64,000 bases of DNA. Source: an uncultured Alphaproteobacteria bacterium (GTDB lineage: Bacteria > Pseudomonadota > Alphaproteobacteria > Caulobacterales > Caulobacteraceae). The position numbers were made by a program, and so were the translations under genes. Numbering within the stretch: the stretch's first letter is position 1; every line of letters begins with the position of its first letter. The notes below the pieces were generated by a model. The model searched no databases. It was given only the letters and a program-made list of their open reading frames with translations, and was not told the origin of the DNA. The DNA lies in the NCBI GenBank assembly GCA_903822175.1, contig CAIJOB010000040.1:186001-250000 (forward strand). The letters run 5' to 3'. Below, piece after piece: positions 50,987-59,471 of this stretch.

Positions 50987-52105
50987 CTAAACCCGCAGCG
51001 GCATCAGGATGTACTGCACGTCCGCGTCCTGTGGATCGAGCACCAGAGCCGGATCGTTCGGGCCACCGAAGCGAAGTTCGGCCATCTCGCCCGAGATCTG
51101 GTCGGTGATGTCGAGCAGGTAGCGGGCGTTGAAGCTGAGCTCGAAGGGGTCGCCGTCGTAGTCGAGCTCCAGCTCTTCCACCGCCTGGCCGGCTTCCATG
51201 TTGCGCACGGTGAGCACGCATTTTCCGCCTTCGACCGCCATTCGTACCGACCGGCTCTTCTCCGCCGAGATGGTGGCCACCCGGTCGACGGCCTGAGCGA
51301 ACAGCTTGGAATCCACCAGGACGATCCGGGTGTTGTCCTTGGGGATCACGCGCGGATAGTCGGGAAACGTGCCGTCGATAACCTTGGAGGTGAGCGCCGC
51401 GCCGCCGAAATCGAAGCGGACCTTCTGGGGGCTGATCTGCAGCTCGACCTGCTCGCCGGCGTCGTCCAGCAGGCGCCGCGCCTCGGCAATCGTCTTGCGG
51501 GGCACGATGACGCCCGGCGCGCCGGCGGCGCCTTCCGGGGCGATCATCTCGGCCAGCGCCAGGCGCGAGCCGTCGGTCGCCACGGCGCGCAGCAGGGTCT
51601 TGCCGTCCTCGACCACGGTGTGGACGTAGAGGCCGTTCAGATAGTAGCGGGTCTCCTCCGCCGAGATCGCGAACTTGGTCTTGTCGATCAGCCGGATCAG
51701 GTCGCCGGTGTCCACCGCCATGCGGCCCGACAGCCCGTCCGAGGTCATCACCGGGAAGTCGCCGGCCGGCAGCACCGGCAGGTTGAAGCGGCTGCGGCCC
51801 GCCGAGACGGTCAGGCGCGGGTCCTCGCCGGTGAAGCTCAGGGAGACGTCGGCGCCTTCCGGCAGCTTGCGAACGATCTCATAGAGGGTGTGGGCCGGGG
51901 CGGTGATCTGGCCGGGCTGATCGACTTGGGCCAGCGCCTCGTCGATGATCTCCATGTCGAGATCGGTGGCCGAGAAGGTCAGCCGGTCGCGCTCGGCCGA
52001 GAGCAGGACGTTGGACAGGATCGGGATGGTGTTGCGGCGCTCCACGGCGCTCTGCACATGGCCCAGCGCCTTCAACAGCGCCGCCCGCTCGATCGTCAGC
52101 TTCAT
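50987..52105 (-). CDS. dnaN: DNA polymerase III beta subunit (sliding clamp)
   Basis: 372 residues in the usual three repeats of the clamp fold. The N-terminus is MKLTIERAALLKALGHVQSA, with VERRNTIPILSNVLL directly after. The C-terminus is typical for the clamp (DPALVLDPQDADVQYILMPLRV, here with its key end YILMPLRV). It tethers polymerase III to DNA. No dnaA or recF is adjacent, in keeping with the scattered replication genes of Caulobacteraceae. Confidence 0.98.
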   Translation of the reverse strand: MKLTIERAALLKALGHVQSAVERRNTIPILSNVLLSAERDRLTFSATDLDMEIIDEALAQVDQPGQITAPAHTLYEIVRKLPEGADVSLSFTGEDPRLTVSAGRSRFNLPVLPAGDFPVMTSDGLSGRMAVDTGDLIRLIDKTKFAISAEETRYYLNGLYVHTVVEDGKTLLRAVATDGSRLALAEMIAPEGAAGAPGVIVPRKTIAEARRLLDDAGEQVELQISPQKVRFDFGGAALTSKVIDGTFPDYPRVIPKDNTRIVLVDSKLFAQAVDRVATISAEKSRSVRMAVEGGKCVLTVRNMEAGQAVEELELDYDGDPFELSFNARYLLDITDQISGEMAELRFGGPNDPALVLDPQDADVQYILMPLRV

Positions 52106-52200
52106 GTCTTTGTCCGAACCGCACCGCGCAGGCGCGATTTGCGGCCTGCGCCCCCCGACCTGGAAGGACTTGCGACATTAGCCGATTTAACGCCCCGCGA

Positions 52201-52230
52201 AAGGGGCGGTCGGGGCCTTATGCGCCCCTT
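52201..52230 (-). terminator. Possible weak terminator at the end of grpE
   Basis: AAGGGGCG (52201-52208) pairs with CGCCCCTT (52223-52230), with a 14-base loop. The hairpin overlaps the grpE stop codon. Only three T follow on the minus strand, so termination strength is doubtful. Confidence 0.4.
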
Positions 52231-52861
52231 AGGCCCGACGATCCACAGACCCGCCCGGATCGGTCTCGTCCTCGGCGGAATAGGGATTGGGCCCGGCGCC
52301 GTTCGGCTTGGCCATGGCTTCGGTCGTGCCGGAGGCCGCGGCGTCCTTGGCCGCGACGGTGACCATGGCCGGACGCACCAGGCGGCCGAGCAGGTCGTAG
52401 CCCGGCTGCATCACATCGACCACGCCGCCAGCGGCGACGTCGGAGCCCGGAACCTCGGCCATCGCCTGGTGCTGGTGCGGATCGAATTTCTCGCCGCGCA
52501 GGGGGGCGACGCGCTTGAGGCCATTGCGCTCGAAGGCGCCCAGCAGGGCCTTTTCGGTCATCTCGACGCCGAGCACGAAGTTCTTCACCGCCGCGTCGTC
52601 GCCGGCGGCCGGCTCGTGGGCCAGCGCACGGGAAAGGTTGTCGGCCACTTCCAGCAGGTCGCGGGCGAACTTCTGGATGGCGTAGGCGCGCGCGTCGTTG
52701 GCCTCGCGCTCGGCGCGGCGCTTGGTGTTCTCGGCTTCAGCCGCATAGCGCAGCAGCTGTTCCTTCAGCGCCGCGGTCTCGGCCTGCAGCGCGATGATCT
52801 CGGCTTCGCTCGCCTGGGCGAGGAAGGCGTCGGCTTCATCAGGCGTATTGTCTTCGCTCAT
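52229..52861 (-). CDS. grpE: Nucleotide exchange factor GrpE
   Basis: 210 residues. Acts on DnaK to release ADP. The N-terminal half is a long coiled coil (AEIIALQAETAALKEQLLRY, then AENTKRRAEREANDARAYAI), followed by the beta-domain with HQAMAEVPGSDVAAGGVVDV and GYDLLGRLVRPAMV. The C-terminal tail is longer than usual and polar. It follows hrcA by 18 bases, forming the typical hrcA-grpE pair. Confidence 0.97.
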   Translation of the reverse strand: MSEDNTPDEADAFLAQASEAEIIALQAETAALKEQLLRYAAEAENTKRRAEREANDARAYAIQKFARDLLEVADNLSRALAHEPAAGDDAAVKNFVLGVEMTEKALLGAFERNGLKRVAPLRGEKFDPHQHQAMAEVPGSDVAAGGVVDVMQPGYDLLGRLVRPAMVTVAAKDAAASGTTEAMAKPNGAGPNPYSAEDETDPGGSVDRRA

Positions 52862-52879
52862 CCGTCTCTTCGTTTTCTT

Positions 52880-53980
52880 CTAAGCGTTCATCACCTGGCC
52901 CAGCACGCGGGCGGTATAGTCCACCAACGGGATGATCCGGGCATAGTTCAGGCGGGCCGGCCCGATCACGCCGATCGCGCCCAGCACCCGCTGCGAGCCC
53001 GTCATATAGGGCGCTGCGATCACAGCGGAACCCGAAAGCGAGAAGAGACGGGTTTCCGCGCCGATGAAAATGCGCACGCCCTGGCCGTCGCGGACCCCGT
53101 CCAGCAGGGAAATCAGCTGCTCCTTCTGCTCCAGATCCTCGAACAGCGAGCGCACCCGTTCCAGATCCTCCGCTGCGCCGGAGTCCTCCAGCAGGTTGGC
53201 CCGGCCGCGGACGATCAGCGCGCGATCCTCCGCCTCGCCGCCGCCCCAGGCCGCCAGACCGTCCTCCACCAGCCGCGCGGCGGTGACGTCGAGTTCGGCG
53301 CGGGCCCGGTCGAGATCGGCTTTGAGGTCGGTCTTGGCCTCGACCAGCGTGCGGCCGCGCAGGCGGGCGTTGAGGAAATTCGACGCCTCGGTCAGCGCCG
53401 AGGGCGTCACCCCGGCCGGCAGGCGGATCAAGCGGTTCTCCACCGTGCCGTCGGCGAAGACCATGATCGCGAGCGTGCGGTCGGCGCCCAGCGCCACGAA
53501 CTCCACATGCTTGACGCCCGCGTCGCGGATCGGCGTCACCACCACGCCCGCGCCACCGGCCAGGCCGGAGAGAATGGCGCTGGCCTCGTTCAGCGCGTCC
53601 TCATAGTTGCGGCCATGCGCGTGCAGGCGGGCCTCGATGGCCTGGCGCTCGGTCTGGCCGACGTCACCGACCTCCAGCAGGCCGTCGACGAACAGCCTGA
53701 GGCCCGCATGCGTCGGCAACCGGCCGGCGCTGACGTGCGGCGCCCCCAGCAAACCCAGCTGAGTGAGGTCCTGCATGGTGTTGCGGATCGAGGCCGGCGA
53801 CAGCGACAGGCCGCCTTTCGACAGGGTGCGCGACCCCACCGGCTCGCCGGTCTCCAGATAGCTCTCCACGATCCGCCGGAAGATGTCCCGGGCGCGTTCG
53901 TCGAGTTCGGCCAGAGAAGGGCCGCTGGCGAAGAGGGGACTGCTCACTTCGGTCTGAAAGGTTCTCGTGTGGGCGTCCAT
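52880..53980 (-). CDS. hrcA: Heat-inducible transcription repressor HrcA
   Basis: 366 residues. N-terminal winged helix near residues 25-95 ([40 protein letters not shown]). The rest is the GAF-like and insertion domain ([20 protein letters not shown] at the C-terminus). HrcA represses groESL-type genes through CIRCE elements. No CIRCE sequence (TTAGCACTC-N9-GAGTGCTAA) was seen in this window, so its targets lie elsewhere. Divergent from rph with an 87-base shared promoter region. Confidence 0.96.
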   Translation of the reverse strand: MDAHTRTFQTEVSSPLFASGPSLAELDERARDIFRRIVESYLETGEPVGSRTLSKGGLSLSPASIRNTMQDLTQLGLLGAPHVSAGRLPTHAGLRLFVDGLLEVGDVGQTERQAIEARLHAHGRNYEDALNEASAILSGLAGGAGVVVTPIRDAGVKHVEFVALGADRTLAIMVFADGTVENRLIRLPAGVTPSALTEASNFLNARLRGRTLVEAKTDLKADLDRARAELDVTAARLVEDGLAAWGGGEAEDRALIVRGRANLLEDSGAAEDLERVRSLFEDLEQKEQLISLLDGVRDGQGVRIFIGAETRLFSLSGSAVIAAPYMTGSQRVLGAIGVIGPARLNYARIIPLVDYTARVLGQVMNA

Positions 53981-54067
53981 GGACGGGACCGTGCCGATCT
54001 AGGATAAGCGCCGCGCAAGTGGGCGCAAGCGGCCCCGATTTCCAGACCCACTCCAGGAGTAAGCCCC

Positions 54068-54784
54068 ATGCGCCCGTCCGAACGTCTTGCCGATGTGTTG
54101 CGGCCGGTGACCCTGGAGACCGGCGTCAACCGCTACGCCGAGGGCTCCTGCCTGGTCAGCTTCGGCCACACCAAGGTGCTGGTGACCGCCAGCCTGGAAG
54201 AGGGCGTCCCCGGTTTCCTGCGCGGCAAGGGCCAGGGCTGGGTCACCGCGGAATACGGCATGCTGCCCCGCGCCACCCACACGCGGGGCCGCCGCGAGGC
54301 CGCCCAGGGCAAACAGTCGGGTCGCACCCAGGAAATCCAGCGGCTGATCGGCCGCTCCATGCGCGCCATCGTCGACCTGAAAGCTCTTGGGGAACGTCAG
54401 ATCTCCATCGACTGCGACGTGATCCAGGCCGACGGCGGCACGCGGACCGCCTCGGTGACCGGCGCCTGGGTCGCCTTGCGGCTGGCCACCCGCTACCTGC
54501 TGGACGAAGGCGTCATCACCACCGACCCGATCCTCGACCAGGTGGCCGCGGTCAGCTGCGGGGTGTTCAAAGACACCCCGGTGCTCGACCTCGACTACGA
54601 GGAGGACTCCAACGCCGAGGCCGACGCCAACTTCGTGCTCACCGGGTCCGGGGCGATCGTCGAGATCCAGGCGACCGGCGAAAAGCGCGGCTTCTCCGAG
54701 GGTGAGTTCGAGAGCCTCTACAGCCTGGCCAAGAAGGGCATCGGCGAACTGGTGGCCCTGCAGCGCGCCGCGACGGGCGGCTAA
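54068..54784 (+). CDS. rph: Ribonuclease PH
   Basis: 238 residues, full length. Trims the 3' end of tRNA precursors by phosphorolysis. Typical blocks are [56 protein letters not shown] (with the phosphate-binding Arg residues), and [23 protein letters not shown] lies 8 bases before the ATG. It precedes a hairpin that faces both ways. Confidence 0.97.
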   Translation: MRPSERLADVLRPVTLETGVNRYAEGSCLVSFGHTKVLVTASLEEGVPGFLRGKGQGWVTAEYGMLPRATHTRGRREAAQGKQSGRTQEIQRLIGRSMRAIVDLKALGERQISIDCDVIQADGGTRTASVTGAWVALRLATRYLLDEGVITTDPILDQVAAVSCGVFKDTPVLDLDYEEDSNAEADANFVLTGSGAIVEIQATGEKRGFSEGEFESLYSLAKKGIGELVALQRAATGG

Positions 54785-54818
54785 ACGCAAAACGGGCGGC
54801 CGATCGCTCGGCCGCCCG
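54785..54818 (-). terminator. Terminator of the 35-codon small gene (also faces rph)
   Basis: CGGGCGGCCGA (54793-54803) pairs with TCGGCCGCCCG (54808-54818) around TCGC, a perfect 11-bp stem. Minus-strand reading gives TTTT directly after the stem, so it ends the small gene at 54860-54967. It may also end rph transcripts, although no T run follows on that side. Confidence 0.85.
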
Positions 54819-54859
54819 CTCGCCGCCGCTCCTCAGAGCAGCGCTTGTTCTTTTAGCTC

Positions 54860-54967
54860 TTAGAGCCCGGCCAGCATGTGACGGAAAGCCGAAGCCGGCA
54901 TCCGGTCCAGCTCGCGCGCCAGCGGCGCGAAGAGGGCGTTCAGGGCGCGTTCGATCGAAGCGATCAT
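54860..54967 (-). CDS. Very small protein (35 residues) with its own transcription unit
   Basis: A 35-codon ORF starting at the ATG at 54967, with AGGAG 8 bases upstream. A sigma70-type promoter (55006-55034) and an intrinsic terminator (54785-54818) frame it exactly. The product starts MIASIERALNALFAPL and continues with a second short helix (ELDRMPASAFRHMLAGL), so it looks like an amphipathic helical peptide with no signal sequence. I do not recognise a family. The transcript (about 210 nt) could also act as an RNA, but the spacing of ribosome site and ORF favours translation. Confidence 0.7.
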   Translation of the reverse strand: MIASIERALNALFAPLARELDRMPASAFRHMLAGL

Positions 54968-55005
54968 CGGGGGCACTCCTTTGTGCATCGCAATATTGTG
55001 CGCTG

Positions 55006-55034
55006 CATATAAGGGTCGACCTTTGAGATTGCAA
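55006..55034 (-). promoter_or_regulatory. Sigma70-type promoter of the 35-codon gene
   Basis: Minus-strand TTGCAA (55029-55034) and TATATG (55006-55011) are exactly 17 bases apart. The predicted RNA start lies about 32 bases before the ATG at 54967. Confidence 0.72.
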
Positions 55035-55078
55035 GGTTTCCTAAGGCCAGGCTCTATTGTCGCACCGCAGTGCGGCGG

Positions 55079-55321
55079 TCACCCGTCCTCGTCGTCGTCC
55101 GGCAGTTCGTCGGAGGGCCCGGGCTCGTAGAGCAGGATGTCGCCCGGCTGGCAGTCCAGCTCACGGCACAGGGCGGCGAGCGTCGAAAACCGCACGGCGC
55201 GGGCCTTGCCGGTCTTCAGGATCGAGAGGTTGGCGATGGTGACGCCGACCCGGTCGGCCAGTTCCGTGAGCGACATGCGGCGCTCCAGCAGCACGCGGTC
55301 GAGTTGGACGCGGATCGGCAT
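55079..55321 (-). CDS. Small Xre-type helix-turn-helix regulator (DUF2975 partner)
   Basis: 80 residues, almost all HTH: VQLDRVLLERRMSLTELADR (first helices), VGVTIANLSILKTGKARAVR (recognition helix) and TLAALCRELDCQPGDILLYE. The acidic tail ends the protein. This is the YozG-like regulator normally found after a DUF2975 membrane protein, as here (34 bases from its stop). It probably autoregulates the operon through the paired palindromes at 56169-56203. Confidence 0.9.
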   Translation of the reverse strand: MPIRVQLDRVLLERRMSLTELADRVGVTIANLSILKTGKARAVRFSTLAALCRELDCQPGDILLYEPGPSDELPDDDEDG

Positions 55322-55354
55322 TCGTGGTGCAGCTCTCAGAGTTTGGGGCGGCTC

Positions 55355-55879
55355 TCAGATCGTCAGTTCGGCTTCGCGGCGCAGGCGGGCGCCTTCGCGA
55401 AACACCTCGGCCAAGACGAACACGACCAGCACCGAGAACCAAGCCGTGAGATTGAAGTTGGGCTCGACCTTCTTCACCCAGGGGAGCAGCGGGCTCAGAC
55501 CCCAGACGCAGTAGCGGCCAACTTCGAGGGCGGCGAGCATCAGGCCGATCAGCCGCAGACGCCGCACATTGGTGGGATGGAAGGGATCGCCGGCGGTCAG
55601 GGTCACGAAGATCTGGCGCAGCGAATGGACGATCACCAGCACGCCGCCGATGGAGAGGCCGAACACCAGCAGCATGCCGGCGAACAGCGGCCCCCGGCTC
55701 GCCACCACCGCGGCGTTCGACGAGAGCACGTCTGGGAAAAGGTCGGGATTGAAACTGAACAGCAGGGCGGCCAGGAGGGCCAGGGCGACGCCGCCCAGGC
55801 CGATCCACAGCGCGGCGAAGACCACATCAAGGATGATCTTCAGAAAGCTGGAGACCGATCCCGGTCCTAGCGCGCGCAT
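55355..55879 (-). CDS. DUF2975 membrane protein
   Basis: 174 residues from the ATG at 55879 (MRALGPGSV), which has GGAGG 6 bases upstream; the upstream part of the open frame is not supported. Four membrane helices: about 16-45, 70-92, 120-140 and 150-168. The loop TLTAGDPFHPTNVRRLRLIG is the hallmark of DUF2975 (DPFxxxNxxRLR). The family forms two-gene modules with a small Xre regulator. Function unknown; a membrane sensor for the regulator has been suggested by context only. Confidence 0.88.
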   Translation of the reverse strand: MRALGPGSVSSFLKIILDVVFAALWIGLGGVALALLAALLFSFNPDLFPDVLSSNAAVVASRGPLFAGMLLVFGLSIGGVLVIVHSLRQIFVTLTAGDPFHPTNVRRLRLIGLMLAALEVGRYCVWGLSPLLPWVKKVEPNFNLTAWFSVLVVFVLAEVFREGARLRREAELTI

Positions 55880-55984
55880 CCGATGCCTCCGCCACATGGC
55901 AGGTCGAACGTCAAAACCCGCTCCGGCTGCGCGCCGGTTGGCGGCGGCGGCTGAAGCGGGTCGGACGAACCCCAAGGCGGTAGC

Positions 55985-56083
55985 CTAGTGGGTCGCGACG
56001 GAGACGGCGAGAGCCAGCATCGGCGTGGTGGCGAGCACCATGAAGAGGCTGATGATCAGGCGGTCGTAGGTCTTCATCGTCAT
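55985..56083 (-). CDS. Very small membrane protein (32 residues)
   Basis: A 32-codon ORF from the ATG at 56083, with GAAGGA about 8 bases upstream. Charged start (MTMKTYDR) followed by one hydrophobic helix (LIISLFMVLATTPMLALAVS) and a short VATH end. It is the first gene downstream of the paired palindromes and precedes the DUF2975 gene by 105 bases, in the same direction. A single-span peptide is likely. No family recognised. Confidence 0.6.
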   Translation of the reverse strand: MTMKTYDRLIISLFMVLATTPMLALAVSVATH

Positions 56084-56168
56084 GGTCGTAGTCCTTCAAG
56101 TTCATGCTGCGATGCAGCGTAGATTGGAGCGGTCTGGCCGCTCTGATGGCCGCATTGTCTAATACCGT

Positions 56169-56203
56169 ATCGATTAGCGATCAAATTAACATCGAGTAAC
56201 GAT
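56169..56203. promoter_or_regulatory. Two ATCG-N5-CGAT operators ahead of the DUF2975/Xre module
   Basis: ATCG-ATTAG-CGAT (56169-56181) and ATCG-AGTAA-CGAT (56191-56203) have centres exactly 22 bases apart, two helical turns. They lie in an AT-rich gap between the 32-codon gene (start 56083, minus) and rdgB (start 56274, plus). Binding by the Xre protein of the module is inference. Confidence 0.6.
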
Positions 56204-56273
56204 ATTAAAGTTTTGCAATGCAACACAGCGGGGCGGGTCTATGGTCCCGCGGTCGTAAAGGAGCGGTGAATCG

Positions 56274-56873
56274 ATGGCGCTAAAGCTGGAGCCCGGGACC
56301 CGCCTGGTGGTGGCCACCCACAACCCCGGCAAGGCCCGCGAGCTGGCCGAGATCCTCGAAAACCGCTTCGTGCTGGTCAGCGCCGGCGAGCTCGGCCTGG
56401 CTGAGCCGGACGAGACCGAGACCACCTTCGTCGGCAACGCGCTGCTGAAGGCGCGCGCCGCCGCGCAGGCCAGCGGCCTGGTGGCGCTCGCCGACGATTC
56501 CGGCCTGTCGGTCGCCGCCCTGGAGGGATCGCCCGGCATCTATTCGGCGCGCTGGGCGGGGCCGGCCAAGGACTTCACCATGGCCATGAAGAAGGTCGAG
56601 GCGCGGCTGGAAGAGGCCCATGCCGACGATTTTTCCGCCTGGTTCACCAGCGCGCTCGCCGTCGCCTGGCCGGACGGTCCCGCCGTCGTGGTCGAGGGCC
56701 GGGTCGACGGCGTCCTGACCTTCCCGCCGCGCGGCGACCGGGGTTTCGGCTACGACCCGATCTTCGTGCCCGAAGGCCACGCCCAGACCTTCGGCGAGAT
56801 GGACCCGGCCGCCAAGGACGCCATGAGCCACCGGGCCCGCGCCTTCGCCAAGCTGAAGGCCGCGCTCTTGTGA
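56274..56873 (+). CDS. rdgB: XTP/dITP diphosphatase (RdgB/HAM1)
   Basis: 199 residues. Cleans the nucleotide pool of deaminated purine triphosphates. N-terminal [18 protein letters not shown]; substrate region [30 protein letters not shown] (here only its key part [10 protein letters not shown]); late motif [20 protein letters not shown]; and the C-terminal [20 protein letters not shown] precedes the ATG. The stop overlaps the hemW GTG (GTGA). Confidence 0.97.
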   Translation: MALKLEPGTRLVVATHNPGKARELAEILENRFVLVSAGELGLAEPDETETTFVGNALLKARAAAQASGLVALADDSGLSVAALEGSPGIYSARWAGPAKDFTMAMKKVEARLEEAHADDFSAWFTSALAVAWPDGPAVVVEGRVDGVLTFPPRGDRGFGYDPIFVPEGHAQTFGEMDPAAKDAMSHRARAFAKLKAALL

Positions 56874-58015
56874 CCACCCCGGCCAAGTTGGGGGTCTACA
56901 TCCACTGGCCCTACTGCGCGCGCATCTGCCCCTACTGCGACTTCAACGTCTTCAAGGCACGCAAGGCGAGCGATGAACCCGCCGCCCTGGCGCGCGCCAT
57001 CGTCGCCGATCTGGAGGCGCAGGCCGCGCTCACCGGCCCGCGCGAACTGGCCTCGATTTTCCTGGGCGGCGGCACGCCTTCTCTGATGGACCCAGCCTGG
57101 GCGGCGCAGATGATCGCGACCGCGCGCAGGCTCTGGACGCCCGCCGCCGATCTGGAAGTCACCCTGGAGGCTAACCCCACGGACGCCGAGGCGGCACGGT
57201 TCGCGGGCTTCGCCGACGCCGGCGTCAACCGCCTGTCGCTGGGCCTGCAGTCGCTGGACGATGCGGCGCTCAAGTTCCTCGGCCGCAACCACGACGCCGC
57301 CACCGCGATCCGCGCGGCTCAGGCGGCGACGCGCGCCTTCCCCAGGCTCTCCATCGACATGATCTATGCCCGGCCCGGCCAGACGCCCGCCGCCTGGGCC
57401 GCCGAGCTCAAGGCCGCCATCGACCTCGGCGCCGAGCACGTCTCGCCCTACCAGCTGACCATCGAGGCCGGCACAGCCTTCGACCGCGCCGTGCGCCGCG
57501 GCGTCTTCACCCCGCCCGGCGACGAGACCGGCGCGGCGCTGTTCGACACCACGCAACAGGTGCTCGAAGCCGCCGGCTTCGACGCCTACGAGGTCTCCAA
57601 CCATGCCCGGCGCGCCGCCGCCCGCTCGCGCCACAACCTCATCTACTGGCAGGGGCACGACTACCTCGGCGTCGGCCCCGGCGCGCACGGCCGGATCACG
57701 GTGGGCGGCGCGCGCCAGGCCACCCACGCGGCCGCCAAGCCCGCTGACTACATCGCCCGCATCGCCGAGACCGGCCTGGGCTTTGCGGCGCGCGAGGCGC
57801 TCGACGCCCGCGAGGCTGCACAGGAACGCCTGCTGAGCGGCCTGCGGATCACGGAAGGCGTGCCGCTGGCCGATGTCGCGGCCCTGGAGATCGCGCCTAG
57901 CAAGATCGCGGACCTGATCGGGTTGGGCCTACTCGCCGACGACCCGCAACGCCTCCGCGCAACGCCCGCCGGGCGCCTGGTGCTTGACCGGCTAACCGTG
58001 GAATTGGCGACGTAA
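56870..58015 (+). CDS. hemW: Radical SAM heme chaperone HemW
   Basis: 381 residues from a GTG that overlaps the rdgB stop. Radical SAM cluster [11 protein letters not shown] (C-x3-C-x2-C, residues about 17-24), preceded by GVYIHWPYC. The four-residue CNF-type signature of true coproporphyrinogen dehydrogenase HemN is replaced by CDF, typical of HemW, which handles heme transfer. A C-terminal HemN-C helical domain is present. A family 2 repeat follows directly after the stop. Confidence 0.93.
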   Translation: MTTPAKLGVYIHWPYCARICPYCDFNVFKARKASDEPAALARAIVADLEAQAALTGPRELASIFLGGGTPSLMDPAWAAQMIATARRLWTPAADLEVTLEANPTDAEAARFAGFADAGVNRLSLGLQSLDDAALKFLGRNHDAATAIRAAQAATRAFPRLSIDMIYARPGQTPAAWAAELKAAIDLGAEHVSPYQLTIEAGTAFDRAVRRGVFTPPGDETGAALFDTTQQVLEAAGFDAYEVSNHARRAAARSRHNLIYWQGHDYLGVGPGAHGRITVGGARQATHAAAKPADYIARIAETGLGFAAREALDAREAAQERLLSGLRITEGVPLADVAALEIAPSKIADLIGLGLLADDPQRLRATPAGRLVLDRLTVELAT

Positions 58016-58017
58016 CT

Positions 58018-58167
58018 TCCCTCCCCCTTGTGGGGAGGGTGGCGAGCGCAGCGAGACGGGTGGGGCAATCGCGACCAGACGCTGACTCAGCACGCCGCCC
58101 CGCACTTCCCCACCCGTCTCGCGGCCTTCGGCGCGATCCACCCTCCCCACGAGGGGGAGGGAAGAGG
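58018..58167. repeat. Intergenic repeat family 2, copy 3
   Basis: Left hairpin CCTCCCCCTTGTGGGGAGGG, GACGGGTGGGGCAATCG, middle with GACGCTGACTCAGCACG, CTTCCCCACCCGTCTCGC, and right CCACCCTCCCCACGAGGGGG. It fills most of the 189-base gap between hemW and rsmI. Confidence 0.83.
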
Positions 58168-58204
58168 CCTTGCCTTCCGCCGCCCGACACGCGAACCCTC
58201 CGCC

Positions 58205-59077
58205 ATGGCCAAGGGCATCCCACCGCCGAAACTCGACGAGGCGCCGCTGGCGCCCGGCCTCTATGTGATCGCCACGCCGATCGGAAACCTACGCGACATC
58301 ACGCTTCGCGCCCTCGACGTGCTCGCCGCCGCCGACCTGGTGCTGGCCGAGGACACCCGGGTGACGGCCAAGCTGCTGCAGGTCTATGGCCTCTCCGCCA
58401 AGCTGGAACGCTACGACGAGCACGGCGCCGAGCGCACCCGTCCCAAGGCCATGGCCGCCCTGGCCGAGGGCAAGGTCGTGGCCCTGGTCTCCGACGCCGG
58501 CACGCCGCTGGTCTCCGACCCCGGCTACAAGCTGGTCCGCGAGGCCGCAGCCGAAGGTCACCCGGTCTTCCCGATCCCCGGCGCGTCGGCCCTGCTGGCT
58601 GGGCTCTCCGCCGCGGGCCTGCCCACCGACCGCTTCCTGTTCGCCGGCTTCCCGCCGCCCAAGAGCGCCGCGCGGCGCACCTTCCTTGAGGAGTTGGCGC
58701 CGATCCGCGCCACCCTGGTGTTCTTCGAGGGCGGCTCGCGCCTGGCCGCCAGCCTGACCGACATGGCCGCGGTGCTGGGCGGCGCGCGGGAAGCCGTGGT
58801 CTGCCGCGAGCTCACCAAGCTCTACGAGACCTTCTACCGAGGCACCCTCGCCGACCTCGCCGCCGACCCCAAGCTCGACGCGCCGAAGGGTGAGATCGTC
58901 ATCCTGGTCGGGCCCGGCCGCGAGGCCGAGGCCACGGCCGGCGATGTCGACACCGCGCTGGCCGACGCCCTGCAGCGCCTGCGCCCGGCCGACGCCGCCG
59001 CCGAGGTCGCCAAGGCGCTGGGCCTCTCACGGCGCGAGGTCTACCAGCGCGCGATGCAGCTTCGGGCCGGGAAATGA
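58205..59077 (+). CDS. rsmI: 16S rRNA (cytidine-2'-O)-methyltransferase RsmI
   Basis: 290 residues from the ATG at 58205 (MAKGIPPPKLD); the open frame upstream runs into the repeat and is not supported. Methylates C1402 of 16S rRNA. The tetrapyrrole-methylase fold shows GLYVIATPIGNLRDITLRAL, LAEDTRVTAKLLQVYG, ALVSDAGTPLVSDPGYKLV and FEGGSRLAASL. The stop overlaps the start of yraN (ATGA). Confidence 0.96.
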   Translation: MAKGIPPPKLDEAPLAPGLYVIATPIGNLRDITLRALDVLAAADLVLAEDTRVTAKLLQVYGLSAKLERYDEHGAERTRPKAMAALAEGKVVALVSDAGTPLVSDPGYKLVREAAAEGHPVFPIPGASALLAGLSAAGLPTDRFLFAGFPPPKSAARRTFLEELAPIRATLVFFEGGSRLAASLTDMAAVLGGAREAVVCRELTKLYETFYRGTLADLAADPKLDAPKGEIVILVGPGREAEATAGDVDTALADALQRLRPADAAAEVAKALGLSRREVYQRAMQLRAGK

Positions 59078-59448
59078 CCGCCGTCCGCTCCGCGCGCGGC
59101 GCTGCGGCGCGCCAGGCCGGACGCCGCGCCGAGGTGGTCGCCGCGCTCTGGCTGATGATGAAGGGCTACCGGATCCTGGGTTTCCGCCTGAAGACCCGCC
59201 AGGCGGAGATCGACCTGCTGGCGCTGCGCGGCAAGACCCTGGCCGTGGTCGAGGTCAAGCGGCGCGCCAGCCTCCTGATCGCGCTGGAGACCGTCACCTT
59301 CGATCAGCGCGACCGGCTGCGCCGCGCCGGCGCCGCGCTGGCCGCCGGCCGCCCGGCGCTCAAGGGTGCGGCGGTACGCCTCGACCTCATAGCTCTCGCG
59401 CCCGGCAAGCTTCCTAGGCATATTCCCGACGCCTGGAAGGGCGACTGA
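59074..59448 (+). CDS. yraN: YraN-family (UPF0102) nuclease-like protein
   Basis: 124 residues. Restriction-endonuclease-like fold with the E-x-D...V-E-V-K pattern: RQAEIDLLALRGKTLAVVEV followed by KRR. N-terminal AARQAGRRAEVVAALWLMM is typical. Pairs with rsmI in most proteobacteria. A DNA-related role has been proposed for the family but is not settled. The last gene is 23 bases ahead of the SirB1-like gene. Confidence 0.93.
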   Translation: MTAVRSARGAAARQAGRRAEVVAALWLMMKGYRILGFRLKTRQAEIDLLALRGKTLAVVEVKRRASLLIALETVTFDQRDRLRRAGAALAAGRPALKGAAVRLDLIALAPGKLPRHIPDAWKGD

Positions 59449-59471
59449 GGCAGGGGACGACCGCCAACGCC

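Noticed and set aside
50765..54007. 1080-codon open frame on the plus strand
   Set aside because: Runs antisense through dnaN, grpE and hrcA, which are all unmistakable; a shadow of high GC content.
52862..54067. CIRCE element near hrcA
   Set aside because: The consensus TTAGCACTC-N9-GAGTGCTAA was looked for around hrcA and grpE and is absent.
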